Positions 18,922 to 28,826 of a stretch of DNA of 64,000 nucleotides are shown piece by piece. How positions within the stretch are numbered: the stretch's first letter is position 1; each line of letters begins with the position of its first letter. The DNA is taken from positions 3,038,001-3,102,000 of the forward strand of contig NZ_LT594324.1 in assembly GCF_900089605.1 (NCBI RefSeq), read 5' to 3'. The position numbers and the translations under genes were made by a program. The notes beneath the pieces are model-generated. The model was given only the letters and a program-made list of their open reading frames with translations, was not told the origin of the DNA and ran no database searches. This DNA comes from Micromonospora narathiwatensis (GTDB lineage Bacteria > Actinomycetota > Actinomycetes > Mycobacteriales > Micromonosporaceae).

Positions 18922-21900
18922 TCACGCGCCCGCGAGGCCCCGCTCGACGGCCGCGACGATCTGCGGACGCAGCTCCTCGGGGCGGATGATGGCGTCCACG
19001 GAGCCGACCTCGACCGCGCGCTGGATGCTGTGCACGCCGTCGAACTCGGCGGCCACCTCGCCCAGCTTCTCCGCCCGGACCGTCGCCCGGACGTCCATGA
19101 GCTGCGTGACCAGCGCCGCCCGCTCCCCGCCGGCAGCCGCGGCGACGCGCGCCTCCAGTTCGGCCACCCGCGGGTCCTTCGCGGTACGCGCGTTGACGTC
19201 ACTGGCGAAGACCACGGCCGCCGCGGGCGCCCCGCCGATGACGGACGCGAACGAGCCCTCCACGGCGAGCACGGTCATGTTCGGGTTGAGCGCCTTGGAG
19301 AACACCACGAACGCGCCGCCGTGGTACCGCGAGATCACGCAGAAGACGATCGGCCCCTCGAAGTTCACGATCGCCCGGCCGATCTCCGCGCCGTACTCCA
19401 GTTGCAACTGCCGCATCGACTCCGGCGAGCCGTCGAAGCCGGACAGGTTCGCCAGCACGACCAGCGGTCGGTTGCCGCTTGCCGCGTTGATCGCCCGTGC
19501 GGCCTTCTTCGACGAGCGCGGGAAAAGCGTGCCCGCGGTGTAGGTGTCCGGGCCGTCGGTGGGCGGGAAACCGCGCCGCGGCACCGACCGGGACTCGATG
19601 CCCAGCAGGCACACCGGGATGCCGCCGAGGTGCACGTCCTGCACGACCGCCGTCTCGGCGTCGGCCATGCCCGCCCAGCGCTCCAGGACCGCGTGGTCCT
19701 GGTCGGCCAGGGCCCGCATCAGCGTACGGATGTCGAACGCCTTCTTGCGATCGGGGTTGCGCTCCCGGGAGAAGATCTCGCCGACGGTCGCGAAGTCGCT
19801 GTCCGGCACCGCGTGCGGGTAGCCGGAGATGTCCCGGTCGACCGGGTCGGTCGTGACCGCCCGACGCGGCCGGGTCTCGCCGGGCGCGATGTAGGTGTGG
19901 TCGTAGTGCGCCATCAGCACGTTGCGGGCGGCCCGCAGGTCCGGGGCCCAGTACTGGGCCTGGCCGTTGGGACCCATCACCCGGTCGTACCCGCCGATGC
20001 CGAAGTTGTCCTCGGCCGACACGCCGCCGGAGAAGTCCAGCGACTGCTTGCCGGTCAGCACCATCGCCGAGTCCGGGGTCATCACCAGGATGCCCTTGGT
20101 GTGCATGAGCATCGTGGCCTCGGCGTTCCAGTACGGCTGGGCGCCCACGGTGATCCCCGCGACCACGATGTTGATCTCGCCGCCCTGCTGGGTGAACTCC
20201 ACGATCCGCTTGAGCGCGGCGGCCACCCAGTCCATGTTCTCGGTGCCCGAGCCCATCGAGATCCGCGCGCCCGCCGACAGCGCGAACCAGTCCAGCGGTA
20301 CGCGCATCCGCTCGGCCAGGTCGAGCGCGGCGATCACCCGCGCGCACTCCGGCTCGGCCAGCGCGCCCAGCGCCTTGGTCGGGTCGCCGAGCAGCACCAC
20401 CCGCGTGACGCCCTCGGGGTACCGCTCGGTCGGCGTGCTCACCACACCGGCGACGATGCCCGCCCTGTTCTGCCCCTTCGGCCGTTCGACCGGGGCCAGT
20501 TCGCCGGTGTCGTCCAGGTCGTACTCGGTGAAGCTGCCGCGCTGACCGGCCAACATCTCGGTCAGCTCGTACGGGTACGTCGTGCCGCGCCGCCGCGCCG
20601 AGAGCACCTTCTGCCGGTAGTCGTCGAGCGGCTGGATCGGCTCGGTGGTCGGCTCGGTGACCGACACCCGCATGCCGGCGTCGTAGGAGATCTGGACCGC
20701 GATGTCGGTCAGCTCGCCGGTGGCCGCGTCGCGCTGGCGGCCCAGGAACAGGACCTCCTCCAGGCCCGCGCCGGCCGTGATCGGCAGCACGCGCTGGGCG
20801 ACGGTGTTCAGCTCGTCGATCGTCAGATCGTTCGGCGGCCAGACGTAGATGGTGATCCGGTTGGTGTCGAACCGCTTCTTCGCGGGCCGCTGCGCCTGGA
20901 CCTTGCGGATCGCGTCGAGACACGCGTCCAGCGCGCCCTCGACCGCGGGCAACGCGAGGATCCTGCCGTCGGCGTCGCGCAGCGGCGTCAGGTCGCGGAC
21001 CTGGGCCATCGCGGTCAGCCGCTCGTCGGCCGGGTTGTTCGGGGCGACGCAGTGGAAGAGGTAGACCTCCTCGTCCACGGACGGCAGCCGGGTCAGGTCG
21101 AAGTTGCGCAGCCTCGGCAGTTGCAGCCGCTGGGCGATCAGCGGGTGCAGCCCACGGATGACCCGGTCCTCGCCCATGCCGGGCCGGAACGTGAACTGGT
21201 GGTGCATCGCCGTGCCGGTACGCCCGGCCACCGACATCGTCACCCGCTGAAGCACGTCCAGCAGCCCGGCGCGGTCGAGAATCTCCCGCAGGGTGGCGGC
21301 CATCGCGTCCGTGTCGGGCTGGTCGGCCCAGGTCAGGTACACGTCGGCGACCGACGCCGCCGGGTCGCGGCGCGCCGGGCCGGAGTCCTGGTTCACCAGC
21401 CCGGCGACCCGCTCCAGGGCCGCGGGCAACTCGGCGAAGTCCGTCGCCGCCGCGATCAGCCGGAACCGCTCGCCGTCGCGGTCGTACGCCGCGGTGAAGA
21501 ACGAGTGCCCCGCCACCTCGACGGTACGCGCGTCGCTCGCACCGCGGTTGCCGTAGTAGCGGCGGCTGAGAACTTCGAGCATCGGGCTGTGGTCGGCGTC
21601 CGGCTTGCCGATGCGCTGACCGAGCAGCCGGACCAGCGGCTCGGGCGACGCGACCATCTTCGCGATCCGCTCGGCGCGGTCGGCCGCGTCGGGGTTCCGG
21701 TCGAGGTGGCGGAGGTGACCGCGGACGCCCGCGTACACCTCGGCCCGCTTGCGGCGCAGCATCGGCTGGGCGGCCCACCGGAAGACGATGCTGCGGGCCA
21801 GGTCGGCGACCACCGGGAACCGGAGCTGGGTGGCGAGGATCAGGTGCTCCAGCGCCTGCCCGACCAGCTCGCGCAGCCCGTCGCCGGGCAGCGGCTCGGT

Positions 21901-24402
21901 CAGCCACTGCTGCAGGAACGTGACGATCACCGAGACATCGGCCGAAACCCGTCGCTGCGCGAGGAAGATCCGGAACACGGCCTCCTCCAGCGCGGGCGTG
22001 CGCTCGAAGTCGTTGACGCCGTAGTGGGCGAGCACCCGCGCGAGCCGGTTACGGAAGGTGTCCGGCAGCGCGGCGCGCTCGACGTCGAGACACTGCAGGT
22101 ACGCGTGGAAGTACTCGCGCGGGCTGTGCACCCGGGTGTCGGCCCTGGTCTCCTCGCCCACCGGCCGGTTGCGGCTGAGCTCGGACAGGTCGGCGAACAC
22201 CTGCAGCAGCCCGACCTCCTCCTCGAGCGGACGGTGGCTCAGCTCGGCCCGCGCGGCGAGGTAGTTGGACAGTGCCCGGCGCTCGTCACGGGGATCGAGG
22301 TCGTAGCCGAGCAGCAGGCTGCGCAGGTCGGCGATACCGCGCGCGACGCGGGCCTCGGCGGAGAGGCCGGTCCGCTCGGGCGGCAGTTCCAGGTCGACGG
22401 CCTCGGTCTCCGCGGCCTCGCCGGCGGTCTCGTCGCCGACCGGTTCCAGGCGCATCAGCGGCGCACCGGTCTCTACCTGGCTACCGACGGTGACCAGACA
22501 TTCCCGCAGCTTCGCCTTGAACGGCGCGCGAAGCACGGTCTCCATCTTCATGCTCTCCAGGACGAGCACGGGCGCGCCCGCCTCGATCTCGTCACCGACC
22601 TCGAGCGGGGTCGCGACGACCAGCGCGGGCGCCGGGGAACGCAGCACGCCGCCCTCGTCCCGGCTGACCCGGTGCGTGATGCCGTCCACCTCGACCAGGT
22701 GGATGGGCCCGTGCGTGTCGGTGACGAGCCGGAACCGCCGGCCGTTGACCAGGATCCGGCCGGTGTGCTCGTCGAACCGCTCGGCCTCGACGTCCACGGT
22801 GGACACCTCGCCGATGCCGACGCGGAACTGGCGCGGCCCGGTCTGCGCGACGGTCACCCGGTAGCTCGCGCCGCGGAGCTTGAGGTCGATCGGCCGGCCG
22901 CTCTCGTGCTGGACCTGCGGGCGGCCGCCGTGTGCGGTGGACAGCAGCCGCTGCCGCTCGACGAGCGCCTCGTCCTCGTACGCCTCGATAGCGGCCGCGG
23001 CCAGCGCGATGCCGGAGTGCTTCGTGGAGACCAGGCGGCCCTGCGTACGGACCCGGTCGATCCAGCCGGTGTCCGCGCTGGCGTCGATCACCTCAGGCTG
23101 GTCGAGCAGGTCGAGCAGGAAGCTCTTGTTGGTGGCGCCGCCCTCGATGATCACCGTCGTCTCGGCGACCGCGCGGCGCAGCCGGCCGAGCGCCTCGTCG
23201 CGGGTACGACCGTAGGCGATGATTTTGGCGATCATCGAGTCGAAATCGGCCGGGATCACGTCGCCCTCGCTGACCCCCGTGTCCACCCGGATGCCCGGGC
23301 CGCTGGGCAGCGCCAGCCGGACGATCCGGCCGGGCGACGGCGCGAAGTCACGGTCGGGGTCCTCGGCGTTGAGCCGGGCCTCGACGGCATGCCCGGCCTC
23401 GGCCGGGACCCGGTCGCCGAGCCGGCCGCCGGCCGCCACGTGGATCTGGGCCTTCACCAGGTCGAAGTCGGTGGTGGCCTCGGTGATCGGGTGCTCGACC
23501 TGCAGCCGGGTGTTGACCTCCAGGAAGGCGAACAGCCGCTCACCGGGGTGGTAGAGGAACTCGACGGTGCCCGCGCCGCGATAGTTCACGGCCAACGCGA
23601 GCCGCTCGGCCGCCGCCTTCAGCTCGCGGGTCTGCTCGGGGGCGAGTACGGGGGACGCGGACTCCTCGATGACCTTCTGGTTGCGCCGCTGCACCGAGCA
23701 GTCCCGCACGCCCAGCGCCCACGCGGTGCCCTGCCCGTCGGCGATCACCTGCACCTCGACGTGCCGCGCGCCGGTGACCAGCCGTTCCAGGAACACGACG
23801 CCGCTGCCGAACGCGCGCTGGGCCTCCAGGCTCGTCCGCTCGTACGCCTCGGCGAGTTCCTCGTCGCTGCGGACCACCCGGATCCCCCGGCCGCCACCGC
23901 CCGCGGTCGCCTTGAGCATCAGCGGATAGCCGATCTCGGCCGCCGCGCGCTTGGCCGCGTCCAGGCTCTCCACCGCGCCGCGGCTCCACGGCGCCACCGG
24001 GACGCCGACCTCCTCGGCGATCAGCTTCGCGCCGATCTTGTCACCGAGCTCGCGCATCGCCTCGGCGCTCGGGCCGATGAAGGTGACGCCGGTCTTCTCG
24101 CAGAGCTCGGCGAAGGCTGGATCCTCGGCGACGAACCCCCAGCCCACCCACGCCGCGTCCGCACGCGTCTCGACCAGCGCACGTTCCAGGACGCGGTGGT
24201 CCAGGTACGGACGCGCCGACGCGGGCCCGAGGCAGTAGCTGTCGTCGGCCTCGCGAACGAAGGTGGCACCACGCTCGGCTTCGGTGTAGAGCGCGATGGT
24301 CTCGATCGGCGGGGCCCCGGACTCGGCATTGAGCTCGCGAACGGCGTGGATCAGCCGCATGGCGGCCTCTCCCCGGTTGACGATGGCGATGCGGCTGAAC
24401 AC
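18922..24402 (-). CDS. Single-chain biotin-dependent acyl-CoA carboxylase (ACC-like)
   Basis: A 1826-residue multidomain enzyme in the order found in eukaryotic acetyl-CoA carboxylase. The biotin carboxylase has its ATP-grasp domain at residues ~1-450 (SRIAIVNRGEAA, the loop KATAGGGGRGIRVVRS, and FLEVNTRLQVEHPITE). The biotinyl domain carries ESMKMETV with the biotin Lys near 618. A short helical central region covers ~700-1180. The carboxyltransferase covers ~1190-1826 (GSGTENMDWVAAALKRIVEF, then NLSGFDGSPESM). It carboxylates an acyl-CoA at the expense of ATP and bicarbonate; whether the acceptor is acetyl-, propionyl- or a longer acyl-CoA cannot be told. The GTG at 24402 follows GGGAGGG; the frame extends 11 codons further without a better site. 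Most actinobacteria instead use separate AccA/AccB subunits. Confidence 0.92.
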   Translation of the reverse strand: MFSRIAIVNRGEAAMRLIHAVRELNAESGAPPIETIALYTEAERGATFVREADDSYCLGPASARPYLDHRVLERALVETRADAAWVGWGFVAEDPAFAELCEKTGVTFIGPSAEAMRELGDKIGAKLIAEEVGVPVAPWSRGAVESLDAAKRAAAEIGYPLMLKATAGGGGRGIRVVRSDEELAEAYERTSLEAQRAFGSGVVFLERLVTGARHVEVQVIADGQGTAWALGVRDCSVQRRNQKVIEESASPVLAPEQTRELKAAAERLALAVNYRGAGTVEFLYHPGERLFAFLEVNTRLQVEHPITEATTDFDLVKAQIHVAAGGRLGDRVPAEAGHAVEARLNAEDPDRDFAPSPGRIVRLALPSGPGIRVDTGVSEGDVIPADFDSMIAKIIAYGRTRDEALGRLRRAVAETTVIIEGGATNKSFLLDLLDQPEVIDASADTGWIDRVRTQGRLVSTKHSGIALAAAAIEAYEDEALVERQRLLSTAHGGRPQVQHESGRPIDLKLRGASYRVTVAQTGPRQFRVGIGEVSTVDVEAERFDEHTGRILVNGRRFRLVTDTHGPIHLVEVDGITHRVSRDEGGVLRSPAPALVVATPLEVGDEIEAGAPVLVLESMKMETVLRAPFKAKLRECLVTVGSQVETGAPLMRLEPVGDETAGEAAETEAVDLELPPERTGLSAEARVARGIADLRSLLLGYDLDPRDERRALSNYLAARAELSHRPLEEEVGLLQVFADLSELSRNRPVGEETRADTRVHSPREYFHAYLQCLDVERAALPDTFRNRLARVLAHYGVNDFERTPALEEAVFRIFLAQRRVSADVSVIVTFLQQWLTEPLPGDGLRELVGQALEHLILATQLRFPVVADLARSIVFRWAAQPMLRRKRAEVYAGVRGHLRHLDRNPDAADRAERIAKMVASPEPLVRLLGQRIGKPDADHSPMLEVLSRRYYGNRGASDARTVEVAGHSFFTAAYDRDGERFRLIAAATDFAELPAALERVAGLVNQDSGPARRDPAASVADVYLTWADQPDTDAMAATLREILDRAGLLDVLQRVTMSVAGRTGTAMHHQFTFRPGMGEDRVIRGLHPLIAQRLQLPRLRNFDLTRLPSVDEEVYLFHCVAPNNPADERLTAMAQVRDLTPLRDADGRILALPAVEGALDACLDAIRKVQAQRPAKKRFDTNRITIYVWPPNDLTIDELNTVAQRVLPITAGAGLEEVLFLGRQRDAATGELTDIAVQISYDAGMRVSVTEPTTEPIQPLDDYRQKVLSARRRGTTYPYELTEMLAGQRGSFTEYDLDDTGELAPVERPKGQNRAGIVAGVVSTPTERYPEGVTRVVLLGDPTKALGALAEPECARVIAALDLAERMRVPLDWFALSAGARISMGSGTENMDWVAAALKRIVEFTQQGGEINIVVAGITVGAQPYWNAEATMLMHTKGILVMTPDSAMVLTGKQSLDFSGGVSAEDNFGIGGYDRVMGPNGQAQYWAPDLRAARNVLMAHYDHTYIAPGETRPRRAVTTDPVDRDISGYPHAVPDSDFATVGEIFSRERNPDRKKAFDIRTLMRALADQDHAVLERWAGMADAETAVVQDVHLGGIPVCLLGIESRSVPRRGFPPTDGPDTYTAGTLFPRSSKKAARAINAASGNRPLVVLANLSGFDGSPESMRQLQLEYGAEIGRAIVNFEGPIVFCVISRYHGGAFVVFSKALNPNMTVLAVEGSFASVIGGAPAAAVVFASDVNARTAKDPRVAELEARVAAAAGGERAALVTQLMDVRATVRAEKLGEVAAEFDGVHSIQRAVEVGSVDAIIRPEELRPQIVAAVERGLAGA

Positions 24403-24696
24403 CGAGTAACCCTCCCAAAGGTCAGTTCCCAACACAACGAGGACTCCCTCGGGCAGCGGTCCCCGTCACAACCTTCGCCGATACCGGCCGGTATGTAACC
24501 GTCGTACCCGCCAGCCGGGGAGGGCGAAAGTTTGTGGACACCCACCAACTCGCCTTGTAGACCGCGTGTTGTCGAATCTACGGCAATAACTGTCAGTGCC
24601 GGGACGGATACTACGAGCCATGCGGGCATGCCGGTCGCCAGTCGCCGGCGGAGCTGGCCAGCCAGAGAGAGTCCGCCACCTTTGGGAGGTACGCCC

Positions 24697-26679
24697 ATGG
24701 CAGAGACCGCGACCGCGACCGGGCGGGGCACCCCGGCCGAGCCGCCGGGCCGGCAACGGGTGGAGTCGGTGCTGCCGGAGCTGCGGGAGATGTGGTGGGA
24801 GACCGGGGTCCGCGCCCGGGCCACGGCCGGCCTCTTCGCGGTGTTCGCCGAGTTGCCCCGGCTGCTCCGGGCCGCGCTCGCGGTCAGCTGGCGTGCCGAC
24901 CGCGCCCGCACGCTGGTGGTCGCGGCGACCACGGTCGGGGCGGGGGTGATGGCGGCGTTCGGGCTCCTCGCCACGCAGCGGGTGCTCGTGGAGCTGTTCG
25001 CGGGGGGACCGACCGCGGACAAGGTGGTCGCGGCGCTGCCGGCACTGACCGCGCTGGCCGCGGTGACGGCCGTGCGGGCCGGCATGGCCACCGCGATGGG
25101 ATACGCCCAGAACGGCCTGAGCCCGAAGGTGGACCGGGAGGTGGAGCGCGGGCTGTTCGAGGTGACCACCGCGGTGCGGCTGGAGGCGTTCGACGCCGAC
25201 GCGTTCGCCGACGACATGGAACGCGCCTCCCGCGGCGCGGAGTCCACCACATCGCTGGTGCAGTCGTCGATGAACCTGCTGGCCGGGCTGGCCGGGCTGC
25301 TCGCCGTGGCCGTCGCCGTCGTGGTCATCCACCCGTTGCTGTTGGCGGCGCTGCTGGTGGCCACGGTGCCGAACGCCTGGGCGTCCCTGCGGGCCGGGCA
25401 TCTGCGTTACCAGACCTACGCGGCCGGCTCGGTACGGCGACGCCGGGTGTGGCTGCTGCACCGGCTGATGGCGGAACGGGAATCCGCGCCCGAGCTGCGC
25501 TCCTACGGGCTGCGCCGGTTCCTGCTCGACCAGTACGACCGGGTCATGAGCGTGGAGACCGACATCCAACTCGCCATGGCCCGGCGGGTCACCACGACCA
25601 CCACCGTGGGATCGATGATCGCGGGGCTGGCCACCGCCGTGGTCTACCTGCTGCTCGGTCTGCTGCTCGTCGACGGGCAGATCCCGCTCGCCGCCGCCGC
25701 GACCTGCGTCGTCGCGGTGCAGTCCGCCCAACGTTCTCTGTCCGTCGTCACCTTCCAGATCGACCGCGTCTACACCGAGGGTCAACACTTCAGCGACTAC
25801 ACCGGCTTCATGACCCGGGCCGTCGCCTACCTGCCCGACGAGACCACCTCCTCCGCCCGGGACACGCCGGACCAACTGCGTGAGGTTCACGTGGACGCCG
25901 TCAGCCTGCGCTATCCCGACCGGGACTCCCCGGCCGTCGACCAGGTGACGCTGACGATCCAGGCGGGGCAGACCGTGGCGTTCGTCGGCGAGAACGGCTC
26001 CGGCAAGTCGACCCTCGCCGCGATGATCGCCATGCTGCGGGCTCCCACCGGGGGCACCATCCGCTGGAACGGCCGGCCGTTGTCCGAATGGGACGTCGAC
26101 GCGCTGCGCGGCCGCATCGCGGTCGTCACCCAGGAGTACCACAAGTGGCCCTTCACCGCCGCGACGAACCTCGCCATCGGCGACATCGCCGCCGAGCCCG
26201 GCCAGGACCGCATCGAGGCCGCCGCCGCCCGCGCCGTCGCCCACGAGATGATCACCGAGCTACCGCACGGGTACGAGACGCTGCTCGACCGCACCTTCGC
26301 CAACGGCCAGGACCTCTCCGGCGGGCAGTGGCAGCGCATCACCGCCGCCCGCGGTTTCCTCCGCGACGCGGAGCTACTGATCATGGACGAACCGTCCTCC
26401 GCCCTCGACCCGCGCGCCGAGGACGCCCTCTTCCAGGCCATCCGTGACCGGCAGGGCCGTGTCACGACCATCCTCATCACCCACCGGCTCGCCAATGTCC
26501 GCCACGCCGACCGGATCTACGTCCTGCACCACGGCACCCTGGTCGAGGCCGGCACCCACGACGAACTCACGGCCGCCCGTGGTCGGTACGCCGAGCTGTT
26601 CGCCCTCCAGGCCGCCGGCTACGACACCACCCGTGACGCCGCCACCCCGCCGCTGCCCCACCAGGCCACCGCCTCGTGA
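24697..26679 (+). CDS. ABC exporter, fused membrane and ATPase domains
   Basis: A 660-residue half-transporter. An N-terminal extension (~1-60) is followed by a six-helix ABC-type transmembrane domain (~70-375) and a nucleotide-binding domain (~400-625). The ATPase has Walker A GENGSGKST (~431), signature LSGGQWQR (~542), Walker B LLIMDEPSSALD and the switch His in THRLANV. It probably works as a homodimer, exporting a lipid, peptide or drug. The ATG follows GGGAGG by 7 bp. It is divergent from the carboxylase across about 290 bp of apparently promoter-only DNA. There is no evidence for substrate, and no partner half-transporter lies next to it. Confidence 0.9.
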   Translation: MAETATATGRGTPAEPPGRQRVESVLPELREMWWETGVRARATAGLFAVFAELPRLLRAALAVSWRADRARTLVVAATTVGAGVMAAFGLLATQRVLVELFAGGPTADKVVAALPALTALAAVTAVRAGMATAMGYAQNGLSPKVDREVERGLFEVTTAVRLEAFDADAFADDMERASRGAESTTSLVQSSMNLLAGLAGLLAVAVAVVVIHPLLLAALLVATVPNAWASLRAGHLRYQTYAAGSVRRRRVWLLHRLMAERESAPELRSYGLRRFLLDQYDRVMSVETDIQLAMARRVTTTTTVGSMIAGLATAVVYLLLGLLLVDGQIPLAAAATCVVAVQSAQRSLSVVTFQIDRVYTEGQHFSDYTGFMTRAVAYLPDETTSSARDTPDQLREVHVDAVSLRYPDRDSPAVDQVTLTIQAGQTVAFVGENGSGKSTLAAMIAMLRAPTGGTIRWNGRPLSEWDVDALRGRIAVVTQEYHKWPFTAATNLAIGDIAAEPGQDRIEAAAARAVAHEMITELPHGYETLLDRTFANGQDLSGGQWQRITAARGFLRDAELLIMDEPSSALDPRAEDALFQAIRDRQGRVTTILITHRLANVRHADRIYVLHHGTLVEAGTHDELTAARGRYAELFALQAAGYDTTRDAATPPLPHQATAS

Positions 26680-26796
26680 CGGATCACCTGCGTACGCCCC
26701 CACGGAGTCCTCCCTGCGGCGGTGTCAGGCGCCGCCCGGCGGTGATCGGGCCGCACAAGGGACTGTCCGGTCCTCGGACTTCGGCAGAAGGGCGAA

Positions 26797-26831
26797 CGCG
26801 CCTTGACAACGACAAGGCGCGGGTTAGACAT
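26797..26831 (+). promoter_or_regulatory. Promoter with palindrome over the -35 box
   Basis: TTGACA (26803-26808) and TAGACA (26825-26830) are separated by 16 bp. The latter ends only 6 bp before the ATG of the next gene, predicting a leaderless or nearly leaderless mRNA. A perfect inverted repeat, CGCGCCTTG (26797-26805) and CAAGGCGCG (26813-26821), overlaps the -35 box and fills the spacer. A repressor bound there would block transcription. The regulator is unknown. Confidence 0.6.
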
Positions 26832-26836
26832 GACCC

Positions 26837-27397
26837 ATGCCTTCCGATCTCGCCGCCCCGCTCATATCGGCCGTTGTCGCGTTGTTGATCGCCGCCGGAA
26901 GTAGCACGCTGACGTGGGCGCAGGTTCGTCGCGAGCGTCGCAAATGGCTGATCGACACAAAGGTGTCGTTCAGTATGGAGATCTACAAGATGCGCCTGGC
27001 CGCCTATCCGGCCGCCTTCCAGGCCATAGCAGGACTGTCTCACGGCGCGTCAGAATCCGTCACCCCCGAGAATGCGGGTGCGGTCGCAGGAAAGCTCAAT
27101 GACTGGCTGTATTCGGCCGGCGGGATGTGCGCGTCCGCAACGACCAGGGGCGCGATCCTCGGGCTGCGGCAGACCTGTCGGTCGTGGCACAGGGAAGGCG
27201 GCAGCCGCCCGAAAGAGCTGTATCAATTCCGGAATCTGGCACTGACCTCTCTCCGGCTGGATCTGGATCTGGAGGGCTTGGAGTCGTACGACTTCAACGA
27301 CGCGTCGACCTGGCTGAAAACGCTTCAGGACGAGCTCCGCCAACTTGAGAAGCGCCGACCAAGGGCAGAATTCCACGGCGTGGGCACCGTGTCGTAG
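26837..27397 (+). CDS. Small membrane-anchored protein of unknown function
   Basis: A 186-residue protein not recognised. One N-terminal membrane helix (residues ~5-25, LAAPLISAVVALLIAAGSST) is followed by a basic stretch (QVRRERRKWLIDTK) and then a mostly helical cytoplasmic domain to the end. The overall look resembles small orphan anchored proteins found near phage or mobile DNA. Codon use is less GC-biased than its neighbours, with several ATA, TCA and TTG codons, which suggests recent acquisition. It has its own promoter with a strong operator-like palindrome and no clear ribosome site, consistent with leaderless translation. The stop overlaps no other gene; the SWIM gene starts 92 bp later. 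Confidence 0.7.
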   Translation: MPSDLAAPLISAVVALLIAAGSSTLTWAQVRRERRKWLIDTKVSFSMEIYKMRLAAYPAAFQAIAGLSHGASESVTPENAGAVAGKLNDWLYSAGGMCASATTRGAILGLRQTCRSWHREGGSRPKELYQFRNLALTSLRLDLDLEGLESYDFNDASTWLKTLQDELRQLEKRRPRAEFHGVGTVS

Positions 27398-27488
27398 CAG
27401 TTCGGACGCGGCCCGGCTTCGTCGCCCCTCACCTGGTGTGCCTCCCGGCCGGGGCGTCGTTGTCGGTGGGTTGTCCTACCGTGCCGGC

Positions 27489-28826
27489 GTGACCGCGACG
27501 CAGACCTACCGGTATCTCGCCTCCTCCGCCCTGGGGCACGGATCCCTCGCCCTCCAGACGAGTGGTGGCCCCGCCCCGAACCCCCGCTTCTTCCGTGGCT
27601 TCCTCACCACTCCACAGGCGGCAGCCGTCGGCCTGCTGGCCGTGGCCGAGGTCGCCCGTACCCGCTACCACCGGCCGGTCAGCCCGGCCAGCCTCGACCC
27701 GGTGGTCACCGGCAGCCGGGACCGGCTCCGCTTCGAGTCCTTCTCCGGCTGCTGCGGGGTGTACGCGCGCCTCGACGCCCTGCCCGCCGGCCTCGACGGC
27801 GACGTGGTGGAGCACGGCACCACCAACGTCGACGTCAACAACCCGCTGCGCGAGGCGCTGTCGCGGGTCGCCGGCCTGGACCCGCTGCACCTGTCGGTCG
27901 GCCCGGACGACCTCACCGTGTCCACCCTCGACGGTGCCGTGGTCGAGAAGAAGGTACCGCTGCCGACGCGCTGGCTGCGTGGCTTCGCCGAGGTGCAGGT
28001 GCTGGCCGCCCGGTTCGAGCCCCGGGCGGAGATCCCGGCGGCCGAGGCGGCGGCGTTCCTGCGCCGGCTGCCCACCACCGCGGACCGGTCGGTGCTCTGG
28101 GTGGTGCCGGCGGGGCGCACGCTGCGGCTGACCTCCCGACCCGTGCCCGGGGCGGTCTGCCTCGCCGGGGCGAGCCGGCTGACCGCCCTGCGCCCGATGC
28201 TGCGCTTCGCCCGGACCCTGCGGGTGTACGGGCCGACCGTGACGGCCGCCTCGGCGCCGCTGCCGAGCACCTGGGAGCTGGACACCGGAGCGCTGCGACT
28301 GTCGGTCACCCTCTCCCCCGAGCCGTACCGGGGGTTCTCCGGCGAGGGCGCGGCACTGACCGCGCTGGCCGGCGACGACGTGGTCGACGACGCCGACCTG
28401 GTCTCCGCCCTGCTCTCCTGGGACCCGACGGTCGACGTGGACCGGCTGGCGTCGCAGGCCGGCATCGACGCCGACCGGGTCCGGGGCGCCCTGGCGCAGC
28501 TCGGCACCGCCGGCCGGGTCGGCTACGACGTCGCCGAGGCGGCGTACTTCCACCGGGTGATGCCGTACGACGCGGGCCGGGCCGAGCGGGACAACCCCCG
28601 CCTGGTCGGGGCGCGGGCGTTGCTCGACGCCGGGGCGGTGGAGCCGGACGGGACGTCCGCCACGGTGCGCAGCGGCGACCACGTCTACCGGGTCCGGCAG
28701 CTCCCGGACGGTGGCCTCACCTGCACCTGCCCGTGGTGGGCGAAGCACCGGGGGCAACGGGGGCCGTGCCGGCACGCCCTGGCCACCCGGATGCTGCGCA
28801 ACGAGCGGGTCGAGGTGCCGGCGTGA
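27489..28826 (+). CDS. SWIM zinc-finger protein
   Basis: A 445-residue soluble protein. The C-terminal SWIM motif CTCPWWAKHRGQRGPCRHAL (~405-430) supplies the CxC...CxH zinc ligands. The remaining ~400 residues form no recognised enzyme, although winged-helix-like stretches (DRLASQAGIDADRVRGALAQ) are visible near 330-365. SWIM domains bind DNA or proteins in recombination factors and transposases; the role here is unknown. The GTG start at 27489 is chosen because the protein sequence becomes regular from there; the ribosome site is weak. It overlaps the DUF6493 gene by 4 bp (GTGA), a conserved pairing in actinobacteria. Confidence 0.85.
   Translation: MTATQTYRYLASSALGHGSLALQTSGGPAPNPRFFRGFLTTPQAAAVGLLAVAEVARTRYHRPVSPASLDPVVTGSRDRLRFESFSGCCGVYARLDALPAGLDGDVVEHGTTNVDVNNPLREALSRVAGLDPLHLSVGPDDLTVSTLDGAVVEKKVPLPTRWLRGFAEVQVLAARFEPRAEIPAAEAAAFLRRLPTTADRSVLWVVPAGRTLRLTSRPVPGAVCLAGASRLTALRPMLRFARTLRVYGPTVTAASAPLPSTWELDTGALRLSVTLSPEPYRGFSGEGAALTALAGDDVVDDADLVSALLSWDPTVDVDRLASQAGIDADRVRGALAQLGTAGRVGYDVAEAAYFHRVMPYDAGRAERDNPRLVGARALLDAGAVEPDGTSATVRSGDHVYRVRQLPDGGLTCTCPWWAKHRGQRGPCRHALATRMLRNERVEVPA

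Noticed and set aside
18778..24498. Very long plus-strand open frame (1906 codons) opposite the carboxylase
   Set aside because: It is antisense to a conserved multidomain carboxylase. Its translation is Arg/His/Gly/Val-rich without domains and is explained by GC-rich codon bias.
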